Assembly (NCBI GenBank): GCA_002319075.1
Contig: NVQB01000001.1
Span: 3,348,001 to 3,412,000, forward strand
Origin: Sphingobacteriaceae bacterium
GTDB lineage: Bacteria > Bacteroidota > Bacteroidia > B-17B0 > Aurantibacillaceae
Direction of reading: 5' to 3'
Length of the DNA stretch: 64,000 nucleotides
Positions 1 to 9,096 of this stretch are shown here, in pieces (within the stretch, counting starts at the first letter, position 1; every line of letters starts with the position of its first letter). The notes beneath the pieces were generated by a model. The model was not told where the DNA came from. It did not search any database and saw nothing but the letters and a program-made list of their open reading frames with translations. A program made the translations under genes and the position numbers.

Positions 1-384
1 GGACAAATAGGAGCAGAGGCTGCGTTGGATACACCTAAATCTTATTTTGCGGAAGTGAAAAAGGAATATGTAGCGCGTCGTGATTTTGTTATTGAATCAT
101 TAAATAAAATGAATGGCGTTTTTTGTCCTAAGCCGAGTGGTGCTTTTTATTGTATAGCCAAATTGCCGATTGACAATGCCGATAAATTTTGTCAATGGTT
201 ACTGGAAGATTTTAATTACCAGTCTCAAACTGTCATGCTAGCTCCTGCAACGGGTTTTTATTCTACTCCGGGTGCTGGTTCCGATGAGGTAAGAATTGCA
301 TACGTTTTAAAAATAGAGGATCTTAAAGGTGCAATGACTTGTTTGGAAGAGGCTCTGAAAATTTATCCTGGCAAAACAAATTAA
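1..384 (+). CDS. Class I/II PLP-dependent aminotransferase, C-terminal part (5' end outside window)
   Basis: The frame is open from the first base of the window, so only the last 127 residues are visible. They match the small domain of fold-type I aminotransferases of the aspartate aminotransferase group: a GAFYCIAKLP strand, then APATGFYSTPG, then SDEVRIAYVL, which carries the arginine that binds the substrate alpha-carboxylate in this family. The PLP lysine would lie upstream and is not seen, so substrate specificity cannot be read. The stop is one base from the start of the next gene, so the two are probably co-transcribed. An aspartate/tyrosine-type transaminase is the likeliest role, by family inference. 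Confidence 0.88.
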   Translation, partial: GQIGAEAALDTPKSYFAEVKKEYVARRDFVIESLNKMNGVFCPKPSGAFYCIAKLPIDNADKFCQWLLEDFNYQSQTVMLAPATGFYSTPGAGSDEVRIAYVLKIEDLKGAMTCLEEALKIYPGKTN

Positions 385-385
385 A

Positions 386-1036
386 ATGGATTTTTTTAAA
401 AGCACGCTTCTTGGTTTTGCGATTTGTATTCTCATCTCTTCTTGCGGAAATGAAAACGACGCAGATACGGAAATAAAAAAACAAGAGGTTCCGGTAGTCG
501 AAAAAAAAATCACGGATACTACTTCCTTCGCCAATAATGTAACGGAGTTTGATCTTGCTAATGGACCGGTAGGAGTTTACCATGTGCCGGAGATGCTGGT
601 ATTAAGTATAACAGATTCAGCACAGACCGGGCAGGTATCGGCGGTGCTTCAGCGAAACTTCGCGACTCTTGAAGAGGAGATGGTTGCTGTAGGCGCCGAA
701 GTGAACGGTCCAATAGGCATGATCACCTACAACAATAGTCTTAAAAATTTTAAATTCGAAAGCACGCTTTTTATTAAACGTATTCCAACTGTTCAACCTA
801 AGCGTTGCAACATAGTGGTGCTCGAAGCTTCACAAATGCTGGTTTATAATTTTTACGGGCCGTACAGCAATCTATTTGCTGCTTATGATAAAATTAAGAA
901 GTACTGTGAGAAAAATGATTTAATTGAAAGCGGACCTATGCGTGAATTTTATATCACCGATCCTGAAAAGGAAAAAGATCCCGCAAAATGGTTAACGCGT
1001 ATCATGCTTCCGGTTATCTCTATGCGCAAAAAGTAG
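386..1036 (+). CDS. Lipoprotein with GyrI-like (effector-binding) domain
   Basis: 216 residues. The N-terminus is a lipoprotein signal with lipobox LISSC near residues 17-21, so the protein is probably exported and acylated. Residues about 50-215 resemble the GyrI-like/AraC effector-binding fold: a strand ending in GPIGMITYN, then VLEASQMLVYNFYGPYSNL, and the closing GPMREFYITDP...MLPV segment typical of the family. These domains bind small hydrophobic or planar ligands; an exported, stand-alone version has no established function that I can name. It starts one base after the aminotransferase stop, which suggests a shared transcript without proving a functional link. Confidence 0.75.
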   Translation: MDFFKSTLLGFAICILISSCGNENDADTEIKKQEVPVVEKKITDTTSFANNVTEFDLANGPVGVYHVPEMLVLSITDSAQTGQVSAVLQRNFATLEEEMVAVGAEVNGPIGMITYNNSLKNFKFESTLFIKRIPTVQPKRCNIVVLEASQMLVYNFYGPYSNLFAAYDKIKKYCEKNDLIESGPMREFYITDPEKEKDPAKWLTRIMLPVISMRKK

Positions 1037-1089
1037 TGCTAAAGCTTTTTTAACCTTGTTCTAAATTTAATTTTTCGCAATTTTATTAG

Positions 1090-1815
1090 GTGAAAAATTA
1101 TTTAGCAAAACAAATTTACAGTACGCTTTTCTATCCTTTGCTGTTTGTTATTTTCATCTGGATTGTTTTCTGGATGCAAAATACACTACAGTATAATTTT
1201 ACGAATTTAGGTGTGCTTCCCCGCAATAAAATGGGTCTCCCGGGAATCGTGACTTCCGTTTTTATTCACGGCAATTTAAGTCACATCGTTTCAAATACAC
1301 TTCCCTTATTGGTTTTGGGAATGATGTTGTTTTACTTCTATAAAAAAATAGCAAAGCCTGTTTTTTTATGGATCTGGCTCATTAGCGGAATATGGCTCTG
1401 GTTGGGTGGCAGGAACACTATTAATTATCCGACTTACCATATTGGTGCAAGCACTTTAGTGTATGGCCTTGCCGGATTTTTATTTTTTAGCGGAGTATTC
1501 AGGAGGCACTTACGTTTGATGGTTGTTTCTGCACTCGTTGTATTTTTATATGGGGGAATTGTTTGGGGTATTTTTCCAATAAAAGAGGAAATTAGTTGGG
1601 AAGGTCATCTTTTTGGAATGATTGCCGGAATTCTTGTAGCATTTAATTATAGAAAAGAGGGCCCTCAAAAAAGAGTGCACCAATGGAACGAAGAGGAAGA
1701 CGACGCAACGGATTTGCCATGGCAGGAGGTGCAAGCGCCACCTTTAATTGCTCCGGAGTCTAAAGATGAAATAACCATTACCTACATCTATAAAGAAAAA
1801 GACAAAGAGACATAA
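1090..1815 (+). CDS. Rhomboid family intramembrane serine protease
   Basis: 241 residues starting at a GTG codon; no ATG lies before the first membrane segment. It has about six hydrophobic helices followed by a charged, acidic C-terminal tail of about 50 residues. The rhomboid signature is complete: HGNLSHIVSN in helix 2, the nucleophile in the GAS motif (Ser near 121, HIGASTLVYG) and the catalytic His near 173 in EGHLFGM. Rhomboids cleave transmembrane segments of substrate proteins inside the inner membrane. The substrate is unknown. It lies about 50 bp after the GyrI-like lipoprotein gene and may share its transcript. Confidence 0.9.
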   Translation: MKNYLAKQIYSTLFYPLLFVIFIWIVFWMQNTLQYNFTNLGVLPRNKMGLPGIVTSVFIHGNLSHIVSNTLPLLVLGMMLFYFYKKIAKPVFLWIWLISGIWLWLGGRNTINYPTYHIGASTLVYGLAGFLFFSGVFRRHLRLMVVSALVVFLYGGIVWGIFPIKEEISWEGHLFGMIAGILVAFNYRKEGPQKRVHQWNEEEDDATDLPWQEVQAPPLIAPESKDEITITYIYKEKDKET

Positions 1816-1850
1816 TATTTAGTATCTTAGATAGAACCAAAGAGTCTGAG

Positions 1851-2528
1851 ATGTTTTATCGCTTCATTTTTGTTTTAGGTCTTGTAGTTCCTTTTTTGGG
1901 GATGACTCAGACTCAAAATAAAAAGCGTTATATAAATATGGGTTTCCATCGGACGAATTCTGCCGGGCTATTAGAATGTTATAAGTTTGAGGATGGTGGT
2001 TTTCCTACACGTCAAACGAGCGCTATATTTTTTGATCTTAATTTCCTCATGGAGCAACACGCTAAGGGCGCTGCGCAAATTCAGGAAAAAAGCCTGGACC
2101 TCACAAAATTCGCCTTCACTTACGGCTTCGGAATTAATAATAAAGGATTTAATCAAACGGGAATGACTTCCGATGGCACTGCAAATTACTATGAGTATAA
2201 AGCGCTGGTAAAACGAAGCTATTTCAGTTTTTATGGTGGATGTTCCTACGACTTTATAAGTACCGAAAGCTTAAAAGCAGGTTTAGGTTTTTTATTAAAC
2301 CCTGATACCGATCTGGGTCGTCTCGTAGTGGAAAGCTCTGATTTCAGAATGATCGCACTTGGTTCGCGCTCTTTTGTATTTATTGATTATCAATTGGGCA
2401 AAAAATCCGGTTTAAGATTCAGTCCTTATTTTCAATATGCACTCACAAACTATTTCAAAGCTTCGCCAACAAAACTCTCCAACTACAGGCCGAATGGTTT
2501 TGGCTTTAATGTGGGAATTTCTTTTTAG
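1851..2528 (+). CDS. Secreted protein of unknown function, probably an outer-membrane barrel
   Basis: 225 residues. An N-terminal signal peptide is visible (MFYRFIFVLGLVVPFLGMTQT). The rest is rich in aromatic residues and glycine in an alternating pattern (SFYGGCSYDF, SRSFVFIDYQLG, NGFGFNVGISF) and ends on an aromatic residue, as many small outer-membrane barrels of Bacteroidota do. I do not recognise a named family. The stop is two bases from the convergent stop of the NAD(P)HX repair gene, so transcription from both sides meets here without an obvious terminator hairpin. Confidence 0.6.
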   Translation: MFYRFIFVLGLVVPFLGMTQTQNKKRYINMGFHRTNSAGLLECYKFEDGGFPTRQTSAIFFDLNFLMEQHAKGAAQIQEKSLDLTKFAFTYGFGINNKGFNQTGMTSDGTANYYEYKALVKRSYFSFYGGCSYDFISTESLKAGLGFLLNPDTDLGRLVVESSDFRMIALGSRSFVFIDYQLGKKSGLRFSPYFQYALTNYFKASPTKLSNYRPNGFGFNVGISF

Positions 2529-2530
2529 AA

Positions 2531-4045
2531 TTATACTTCCAGTTTCCTGAACGCCTTTGGTAATTGTTCAATCACATCACTTATCAAAAGACTCTCTTTG
2601 CTTTTCTTTTTTACACATAAATCCGCCGCAAATCCATGTACAAAAGTTCCGATCAATGCTGCCTGGGGTGCCGGATAGCCGCGACTCAGGAGACCAAGAA
2701 TAATACCGGTTAATCCATCACCAGTACCACCCTTAGCTAAGCCTGCGTTTCCACTGGAGTTAAAAAACACATTGCCATCAGGCATGGCTATAGCTGTATG
2801 CGCTCCTTTTAAAATTAAAATACAATTGTATTTTAAAGAGAAATGTTTTGCTGCCTTAAGTCGTTCAAAGTCGTCGCTGTGTTTTTCCGTGAGACGCTCG
2901 AATTCTTTTGGATGTGGGGTTAATAGCGTGCCGGGTTGTAAAAAATTTAACCAGGTTTTATTTTCAGAAAGAATGTTTAAGCCGTCTGCATCAATTAGTA
3001 ATTTTCCGGCAGAGTAACTGAGAATTTTTTTTAATGCTGTTTGCGTATCTTCGTGAGAACCTACACCAGGACCAAATGCTATGGCATCATATTTTTCAGG
3101 ACTTTCGATTCCGGAAATCCGGTCTGTGTTTTCATCCTCGCTTGTCATCGCTTCGGGTAAATGTTGCAGGAGTGCGTTTAATGTTTCTTTATTCGAATGC
3201 AGCGTTAATAAACCTGCTCCGCTTCTTAAGCAAGCTTTAGAAGCTATAATTGCCGCGCCGCTTTTCCCTTTACTGCCTGCTAAAAGAAGCGCATGACCAA
3301 AAGTTCCTTTGTGAGAAAATTTTGATCTTGGTCTCATAAGCGAAGAAACGTCTTCTTTGGTGATATAGTAAAAATTACTTTGTTGAAGCGCTATGCCTTG
3401 TGGATGAAGTCCGATATCGATAATTTCAAATTCGGGAACATAATTTTTATTTTCAGCAAAAAGAAAAGCAAGTTTTGGGAACTGAAAAGTAAGCGTAAGT
3501 GTAGAGTGAATAATTGTTTTATTTTCGGAAGAACTTTTATCTGCGTACAAACCACTTGGAACATCGATGCTGATAATTTTACTGCCGCTGGCGTTGAGGT
3601 AAGTGATCGTATCTTCTAAAAGTCCTGTAGCCGCTTTGTTTGTGCCGGTTCCTAGAAGGGCGTCTATGTAAATACAATTTCTGGTAGTTAATTTTTCCTT
3701 GAGCTCGTCCAATGATTTTATTTGGGAAATTTTTTCTGGAAATTTTTCTTTCAATAAATCAAAATGATGTTGTGCATCACTACTGAATTTATCTGTGTAG
3801 TTTATTACCAATGCGCTTGCATTATAGCCTTGTTCGTTTAACTGGCGTGTAATGGCGAGTCCATCGCCGCCATTATTGCCTTTTCCGCAAACAACAAAAA
3901 TTACGTCTTCAAGACTGGTTAGCTTCACGATACGACGCACGCAAGCCCGCGCGGCCCGATCCATAAGATCTGCAGACTTTATGGGTTCGTGTTCAATAGT
4001 GAATGCGTCGAGTGCTTTTAGATGATCGGTACTAAGAATTTTCAT
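2531..4045 (-). CDS. nnr: Bifunctional NAD(P)H-hydrate epimerase / ADP-dependent dehydratase
   Basis: 504 residues, the usual length for the fused enzyme that repairs damaged NADHX and NADPHX in the cytosol. The N-terminal YjeF-type epimerase domain has the nucleotide-binding GKGNNGGDGLAITRQL segment near residue 55 and the SIDVPSGL motif. The C-terminal ribokinase-like dehydratase domain shows FGPGVGSHEDT, KLLIDADGLNIL, LTPHPKEFERL, LKGAHTAI and the closing GGTGDGLTGII phosphate loop. Both halves look intact. The next gene on this strand, upstream, encodes a tiny membrane peptide 39 bp away. Confidence 0.95.
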   Translation of the reverse strand: MKILSTDHLKALDAFTIEHEPIKSADLMDRAARACVRRIVKLTSLEDVIFVVCGKGNNGGDGLAITRQLNEQGYNASALVINYTDKFSSDAQHHFDLLKEKFPEKISQIKSLDELKEKLTTRNCIYIDALLGTGTNKAATGLLEDTITYLNASGSKIISIDVPSGLYADKSSSENKTIIHSTLTLTFQFPKLAFLFAENKNYVPEFEIIDIGLHPQGIALQQSNFYYITKEDVSSLMRPRSKFSHKGTFGHALLLAGSKGKSGAAIIASKACLRSGAGLLTLHSNKETLNALLQHLPEAMTSEDENTDRISGIESPEKYDAIAFGPGVGSHEDTQTALKKILSYSAGKLLIDADGLNILSENKTWLNFLQPGTLLTPHPKEFERLTEKHSDDFERLKAAKHFSLKYNCILILKGAHTAIAMPDGNVFFNSSGNAGLAKGGTGDGLTGIILGLLSRGYPAPQAALIGTFVHGFAADLCVKKKSKESLLISDVIEQLPKAFRKLEV

Positions 4046-4084
4046 AAGCGTTTTTGGAACATATTTCCGTTTGCATAAATTAAA

Positions 4085-4207
4085 TCAGCTGCAGTTATCA
4101 CAATTCTTATCTCCTCCGCTCTTCTTCTTTTTAGGAATAAAAAATTTGTAGACTAAAAAAATAAGTGCTGAAGCAAGAAGTATGTATGTACTGATTTGTT
4201 GTATCAT
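4085..4207 (-). CDS. 40-residue single-pass membrane peptide, FeoB-associated Cys-rich type
   Basis: A very short gene. Translation gives one hydrophobic helix (residues about 5-24, ISTYILLASALIFLVYKFF), then PKKKK, then a short tail ending CDNCS. Helix, lysine cluster and terminal CxxC are the layout of the small FeoB-associated Cys-rich membrane proteins of Bacteroidota, although no feoB is present here. Its ATG overlaps the stop of the upstream hydrolase gene by one base (TAATG), an arrangement typical of translational coupling. The metal-binding role is inferred from the family only. Confidence 0.6.
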   Translation of the reverse strand: MIQQISTYILLASALIFLVYKFFIPKKKKSGGDKNCDNCS

Positions 4208-6078
4208 TATTTCAATACAGGTAAGGTGATTGAGGACGCAGAACCTGCCTGGTGAAAAATTAGTATTTCTGCAGTTTTAAAATCAGAATCATTACACTTG
4301 TAAATATCTATAAATGTCTGTGGATTGCGGTCAAACACCGGAAACCAGCTGCTCTGAATTTGAATCATTAGTTTGTGACCTTTTTGAAAAGTGTGTGATA
4401 CGTCTGGTAGTGTAAATTTTACAGTTTCAATTTTATTTGCATCAAAAGGTTCGGGTTTTTCAAAACTGTTGCGGTATTTTCCGCGCATAATTTCTCCACG
4501 TACCAGCATTTGATAACCTGCCATTTCTACTTCTTTCTTCACGCCCTGGCAACAAACAGATGTATCGTAAGAAAAATTATCCGGAAATACGTCGATAAGT
4601 TTTACAACAAAATCCGCATCTGTGCTATTTATCGTCACTTTAAGGTCAGCAGTGATAGCACCGGCCAGGGTTAATTCGTTTTCGAGAATCTCTGTTTCGT
4701 AAACTAAAACGTCCGGACGTCTTGCTGCAAAGCGCTGGTCATCTATCATGTACTCGCGTGTTCTTTTTAGATGCACACCTTCCGAATACGGAACAGGTTT
4801 AGAAGGGTCGCTGGTATATTTTGAAAATGAACTAGACGATGATGGAGCAGTAAATGATAAAGTGTGGTTAGTGTTGAGATAAATTTGTTTGTATTCAATT
4901 GTTTTTGGAGGCCAACTCTCAAAGGTCCGCCATTTATTTTCTCCAGTAAAAAATAGAGTTGCTTCTGCGATAGAGTTGGCATCCCCTTTTCCATTTAAAT
5001 AATAATTAAAAAAAGGAAACTCTAAATTATCCTGGTAATAAACAGAGGTTTTACTGCCGAAGCGCACGTTTCCTAAATAACTTCCATCAGCACGGTGCCA
5101 TCCCCCGTGGTACCAAGGACCCATCACTAATTTGTTGTTTGTAGAAGGAGATTGTTTTTCGATAGCCTTGTACAAATTATAAGCGCCATAACAATCTTCC
5201 GCGTCAAAATTACCTCCAACAACAAGAACAGCCGGTTTGATAGTTTTTACTGCGCGCCTTGCATCTCTTGCTTTCCAGAAATCATCATAGTCAGGATGAG
5301 TCATAAGATCGTTCCAGAATTGAATACTATCGCCCATTAACCTGGTAAAATTTTTAATAGCCCCTTGCTTAAGAAAAAAATTATAATTGTCTTTTTCCGG
5401 AATGGGATAGCCTGATGCATGCTGTGTGGTAGGCTTTGGACGCGGCTTTCCGAATCCAGAATAAAATGAAAAAGCATCCATCAATGCAAAGGCACCATTA
5501 TGGTGAAAATCATCTCCCAGGAACCACTCTGTTACGGGCGCCTGCGGACTAACAGCTTTTAGAGCGGGATGTCCGCTCAATGCAGCCATAGTACTGTAAA
5601 ATCCCGGGTACGAAATTCCTGAAACGCCAATATTGCCATTATTTCCCGGAACATTTTTTATCAACCAGTCAATGGCATCATAAGTGTCGCTGGCCTCATC
5701 AATATCTTTTTTCGATTTTTTATTTTCAATAAAGGGACGCACATCCACAAAAGTTCCCTCGCTCATGTAACATCCGCGCACATCCTGCATTACAATGATA
5801 TAATTTTGCTTAACATAATTTGAATAATGGGAGATCAGGTAAGGCGAAAATTTGCCGCCATAGGGCGCAAGCGAGTAAGGTGTTCGCACCATCAGGAAAG
5901 GATGCTTTTCGGTGGTGTTTTTTGGAGTGTAAATGCTTGTAAAAAGATTTATACCGTCTCTCATCGGAATGGATACTTCTTTTTTCGTGTAATTCTGTCT
6001 TAACCAGGTAGTATCAATAACCTGTGATTGAAGAAGTGAAAAAGTACAAACAAAAGAGATGAAAAATAATTTAGACAT
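4207..6078 (-). CDS. Secreted CocE/NonD-family alpha/beta hydrolase (X-Pro dipeptidyl-peptidase S15 type)
   Basis: 623 residues with a signal peptide (MSKLFFISFVCTFSLLQSQ), so it probably acts in the periplasm or outside the cell. The catalytic domain begins at VSIPMRDGINLFTSIYTP; the nucleophile serine lies in GVSGISYPGF near residue 156. The C-terminal third is the jelly-roll X-Pro dipeptidyl-peptidase C domain (VKFTLPDVSHTFQKGHKLMIQIQSSWFP). Relatives hydrolyse esters, beta-lactam side chains or X-Pro peptides; the substrate cannot be fixed from sequence. Its stop codon overlaps the start of the 40-residue membrane peptide. Confidence 0.9.
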   Translation of the reverse strand: MSKLFFISFVCTFSLLQSQVIDTTWLRQNYTKKEVSIPMRDGINLFTSIYTPKNTTEKHPFLMVRTPYSLAPYGGKFSPYLISHYSNYVKQNYIIVMQDVRGCYMSEGTFVDVRPFIENKKSKKDIDEASDTYDAIDWLIKNVPGNNGNIGVSGISYPGFYSTMAALSGHPALKAVSPQAPVTEWFLGDDFHHNGAFALMDAFSFYSGFGKPRPKPTTQHASGYPIPEKDNYNFFLKQGAIKNFTRLMGDSIQFWNDLMTHPDYDDFWKARDARRAVKTIKPAVLVVGGNFDAEDCYGAYNLYKAIEKQSPSTNNKLVMGPWYHGGWHRADGSYLGNVRFGSKTSVYYQDNLEFPFFNYYLNGKGDANSIAEATLFFTGENKWRTFESWPPKTIEYKQIYLNTNHTLSFTAPSSSSSFSKYTSDPSKPVPYSEGVHLKRTREYMIDDQRFAARRPDVLVYETEILENELTLAGAITADLKVTINSTDADFVVKLIDVFPDNFSYDTSVCCQGVKKEVEMAGYQMLVRGEIMRGKYRNSFEKPEPFDANKIETVKFTLPDVSHTFQKGHKLMIQIQSSWFPVFDRNPQTFIDIYKCNDSDFKTAEILIFHQAGSASSITLPVLK

Positions 6079-6198
6079 AAAGCGCGGGATTTAGCTGTAA
6101 TCGGTAAAATTAAGGCTTTTTTGATTAACATCCGGTGGTTTAAAACATTGAAATTCCAGCCAAAAAAATGAAGGCATTCCTTCTATATTTAAAGGATA

Positions 6199-8961
6199 AT
6201 GGCTGCAGAAAAAAAGAATAAATTCAGAGGAGGCGATACCGCCGAAACGCTCTTGGATAGTGATGAACGTTCGATTGAACAGAACGATATTGTAGATGTG
6301 GTGGAAAAAAAAACCAACGAACGGAAAAATAAACCTAAATCAATGCCTAAAGTGGCGGAGGTTAAGTCTGCGCCTACACCTGAACCATCCCCAATGGCTG
6401 GCGGTGCAAAAAAATCAAAAGAAAAAATCAGTTTGGGTAAGCGTTTCGAACAATTTCTTGTTTTTTACAAAGACGAACGTACTCAGAAAATTATGGGCTT
6501 GCTGCTGATCCTTTTCTCTGCTTACCTCACTATTGCATTTGTTTCTTACTTCACCAGCTGGGATGTAGACCAGGACAAAGTTTTAGGAAGCAGAGAAGAT
6601 CTTTTTTTACCAGAAACAAAAGTAAAAAACTGGCTTGGGAAATTTGGCGCTCTTGTTTCACATTTCTTCATGTATAAAGGTTTCGGTGTATCCTCATTTA
6701 TTCTTGTTCCGGTGTTATGCATGTTTGGATTGCAAAAAGTCGTTCAACGTAAGCTCATCAATGTAGGCTCTTTCAATGCCAAATGGTTATTTTTTATGGT
6801 ATGGAGTTCGTTGGTTTTTTCTTACATCTTCTCTGAAAAATTATTTTTTATGGGTGGAGGTTTTGGTTATTTTATGAATGCCAAAATTGTAAACTATGTT
6901 GGAAGCTTCGGATTAATAGCGCTTATAGCATTTTCTATGCTTACTTTCCTTGTCTTGAGCATTAACCTTTCCTTCAAACTTCCTGCTAAAGCAGTGGTTG
7001 AAGAAGATGTTCAAATGGAAGAAGAAATTACCTCCAGCTTTAAATCTGCTACCCCCGTTAAAGAGTTTAATAGTTCTTTCAATGAATTAAGAGACGCTAA
7101 ACTAACCCCAGAAGAAGAAGCAGAACTTCTGAATTTTGAAGTCATTACAAAAAAAGAGAGTCAGCAAGCCGAACCCGAAATTATAAAAGAAGAATCCGAA
7201 GATGTTGGATTTGAAGTTTTGTCAACCACGCAAGAAATGACTTCAACTCCCATTGTTCAGGAACAACCAGGTGTTAATGTGCAAGAACCACCGTTAGCTG
7301 AAAATCAAATGGACCTTACCGGCACTGCCGGCGAGATAATAAATACAGAGCCTAAGGGAGAACCTGAATTGGTAATTGCTCCGCCGGCACGAGATGGTGA
7401 AGTTATTGAAGATGAAAATAAGGCCGCGAAATTAGTAGAACAATTTGGTGAATACGATCCAACGCTTGATCTGGGTTCTTACCAGTTTCCAAGTTTCGAA
7501 TTGCTGAATGATTACGGTAATATTCACAGCAAAGTAAACCAGGAAGAACTGATAGCGAACAAAAATAAAATTCTGAATACGCTAAAAAATTACGGTATCG
7601 AGATCGATAAGATCATGGCTACTGTTGGTCCCACAGTTACTTTGTACGAGATTGTTCCAGCCGCGGGTGTGCGCATCAGTAAAATTAAAAACCTGGAAGA
7701 TGATATCGCTTTAAGTTTAGCAGCTTTAGGTATTCGTATCATTGCCCCTATTCCAGGGAAAGGAACCATTGGTATTGAGGTGCCGAATCAGAACCCCGAA
7801 ATGGTTCCGATGAAAAACATTCTGGCGTCAGAAAAATTCAATAATTCGGTATTTGAACTCCCTATAGCTTTAGGAAAAACAATCAGCAACGAAATTTTCA
7901 TTGCCGATCTTGCCAAGATGCCTCACTTGCTTATGGCGGGTGCTACTGGCCAGGGGAAATCTGTGGGCTTAAATGCAGTATTGGTTTCTCTGCTCTACAA
8001 AAAACATCCTGCACAGGTAAAATTTGTTTTGGTAGATCCTAAAAAGGTGGAGTTAACTTTGTTTAATAAAATTGAACGTCACTTCTTAGCGAAACTTCCA
8101 AACTCTGAAGATGCTATCATAACAGACAATACAAAAGTAATTCACACACTCAACTCTCTTTGTATTGAGATGGATAACCGTTATGCCTTGCTGCAGGATG
8201 CCCAGGTACGTAACATCAAAGAATACAATACTAAATTTGTTAACCGCAAATTAAATCCAAACGACGGACATAAATTCCTTCCCTACATAGTTTTAGTAGT
8301 GGATGAGTTTGCCGATCTGATCATGACGGCGGGTAAGGAAGTTGAAACGCCAATTGCGCGTCTTGCTCAATTAGCAAGGGCTATCGGAATCCACTTAATA
8401 ATAGCCACGCAGCGTCCTTCAGTAAATATTATAACAGGAACTATAAAAGCCAATTTTCCTGCGCGTATTGCATTTAGGGTGACAAGTAAAATTGATAGCC
8501 GTACTATTTTAGATTCGGGTGGAGCAGATCAGTTAATTGGTCGTGGTGACATGTTATTAAGCACAGGAAATGATTTGATCCGTATTCAATGCGCTTTTGT
8601 AGACACTCCTGAAGTGGAGAAAATTACCGAGTTCATAGGTAATCAGCGCGCATATCCGAGCGCCTTCCTTTTACCAGAATATGTTGGAGAAGAAGGTGAG
8701 TTAGGAAAAGAAGAAGTGGATTTAAGTGAACGTGATAAAATGTTTGATGAAGCTGCCAAATTAATTGTCCAGTTTCAACAAGGCAGTGCTTCGTTTTTAC
8801 AACGTAAATTAAAATTAGGTTATAATCGTGCGGGGCGTATAGTTGATCAACTTGAGGCTGCAGGGTTTATAGGACCATTCGAAGGCTCCAAGGCCAGGGA
8901 AGTTCTGGTGAAAGATATGGCGCAAATGGAAGAAATTTTGCAAAAATTAAGAAATCGCTAA
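6199..8961 (+). CDS. ftsK: DNA translocase FtsK/SpoIIIE
   Basis: 920 residues. After a charged, low-complexity N-terminal 90 residues come about four membrane helices (residues 95-260), an acidic Glu-rich linker of about 150 residues, and the motor. Walker A is GATGQGKS near 581-588 and Walker B VLVVDEFADLI. A winged-helix gamma domain closes the protein (QRKLKLGYNRAGRIVDQLEAAG). FtsK pumps DNA at the division septum and activates XerCD recombination at dif. TATATTTA just upstream resembles the Bacteroidota -7 element. A hairpin terminator follows the gene. Confidence 0.96.
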   Translation: MAAEKKNKFRGGDTAETLLDSDERSIEQNDIVDVVEKKTNERKNKPKSMPKVAEVKSAPTPEPSPMAGGAKKSKEKISLGKRFEQFLVFYKDERTQKIMGLLLILFSAYLTIAFVSYFTSWDVDQDKVLGSREDLFLPETKVKNWLGKFGALVSHFFMYKGFGVSSFILVPVLCMFGLQKVVQRKLINVGSFNAKWLFFMVWSSLVFSYIFSEKLFFMGGGFGYFMNAKIVNYVGSFGLIALIAFSMLTFLVLSINLSFKLPAKAVVEEDVQMEEEITSSFKSATPVKEFNSSFNELRDAKLTPEEEAELLNFEVITKKESQQAEPEIIKEESEDVGFEVLSTTQEMTSTPIVQEQPGVNVQEPPLAENQMDLTGTAGEIINTEPKGEPELVIAPPARDGEVIEDENKAAKLVEQFGEYDPTLDLGSYQFPSFELLNDYGNIHSKVNQEELIANKNKILNTLKNYGIEIDKIMATVGPTVTLYEIVPAAGVRISKIKNLEDDIALSLAALGIRIIAPIPGKGTIGIEVPNQNPEMVPMKNILASEKFNNSVFELPIALGKTISNEIFIADLAKMPHLLMAGATGQGKSVGLNAVLVSLLYKKHPAQVKFVLVDPKKVELTLFNKIERHFLAKLPNSEDAIITDNTKVIHTLNSLCIEMDNRYALLQDAQVRNIKEYNTKFVNRKLNPNDGHKFLPYIVLVVDEFADLIMTAGKEVETPIARLAQLARAIGIHLIIATQRPSVNIITGTIKANFPARIAFRVTSKIDSRTILDSGGADQLIGRGDMLLSTGNDLIRIQCAFVDTPEVEKITEFIGNQRAYPSAFLLPEYVGEEGELGKEEVDLSERDKMFDEAAKLIVQFQQGSASFLQRKLKLGYNRAGRIVDQLEAAGFIGPFEGSKAREVLVKDMAQMEEILQKLRNR

Positions 8962-8989
8962 AGATCTGAATCGTTTTATAATGCCTGGA

Positions 8990-9016
8990 AGCCCTGTATA
9001 GCAGGGCTTTCCTAAT
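8990..9016 (+). terminator. Rho-independent terminator after ftsK
   Basis: AGCCCTG and CAGGGCT form a 7-bp stem with a 5-base loop, followed by TTTCCTAATTTTTT. It lies about 30 bp past the ftsK stop and before lolA. Confidence 0.7.
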
Positions 9017-9096
9017 TTTTTACCCAAATCGGGAAGTTAGTTTAATTATTAAACCTTTTTTATCTTTACACGTCTTATTGGTATAACAAATAAACT

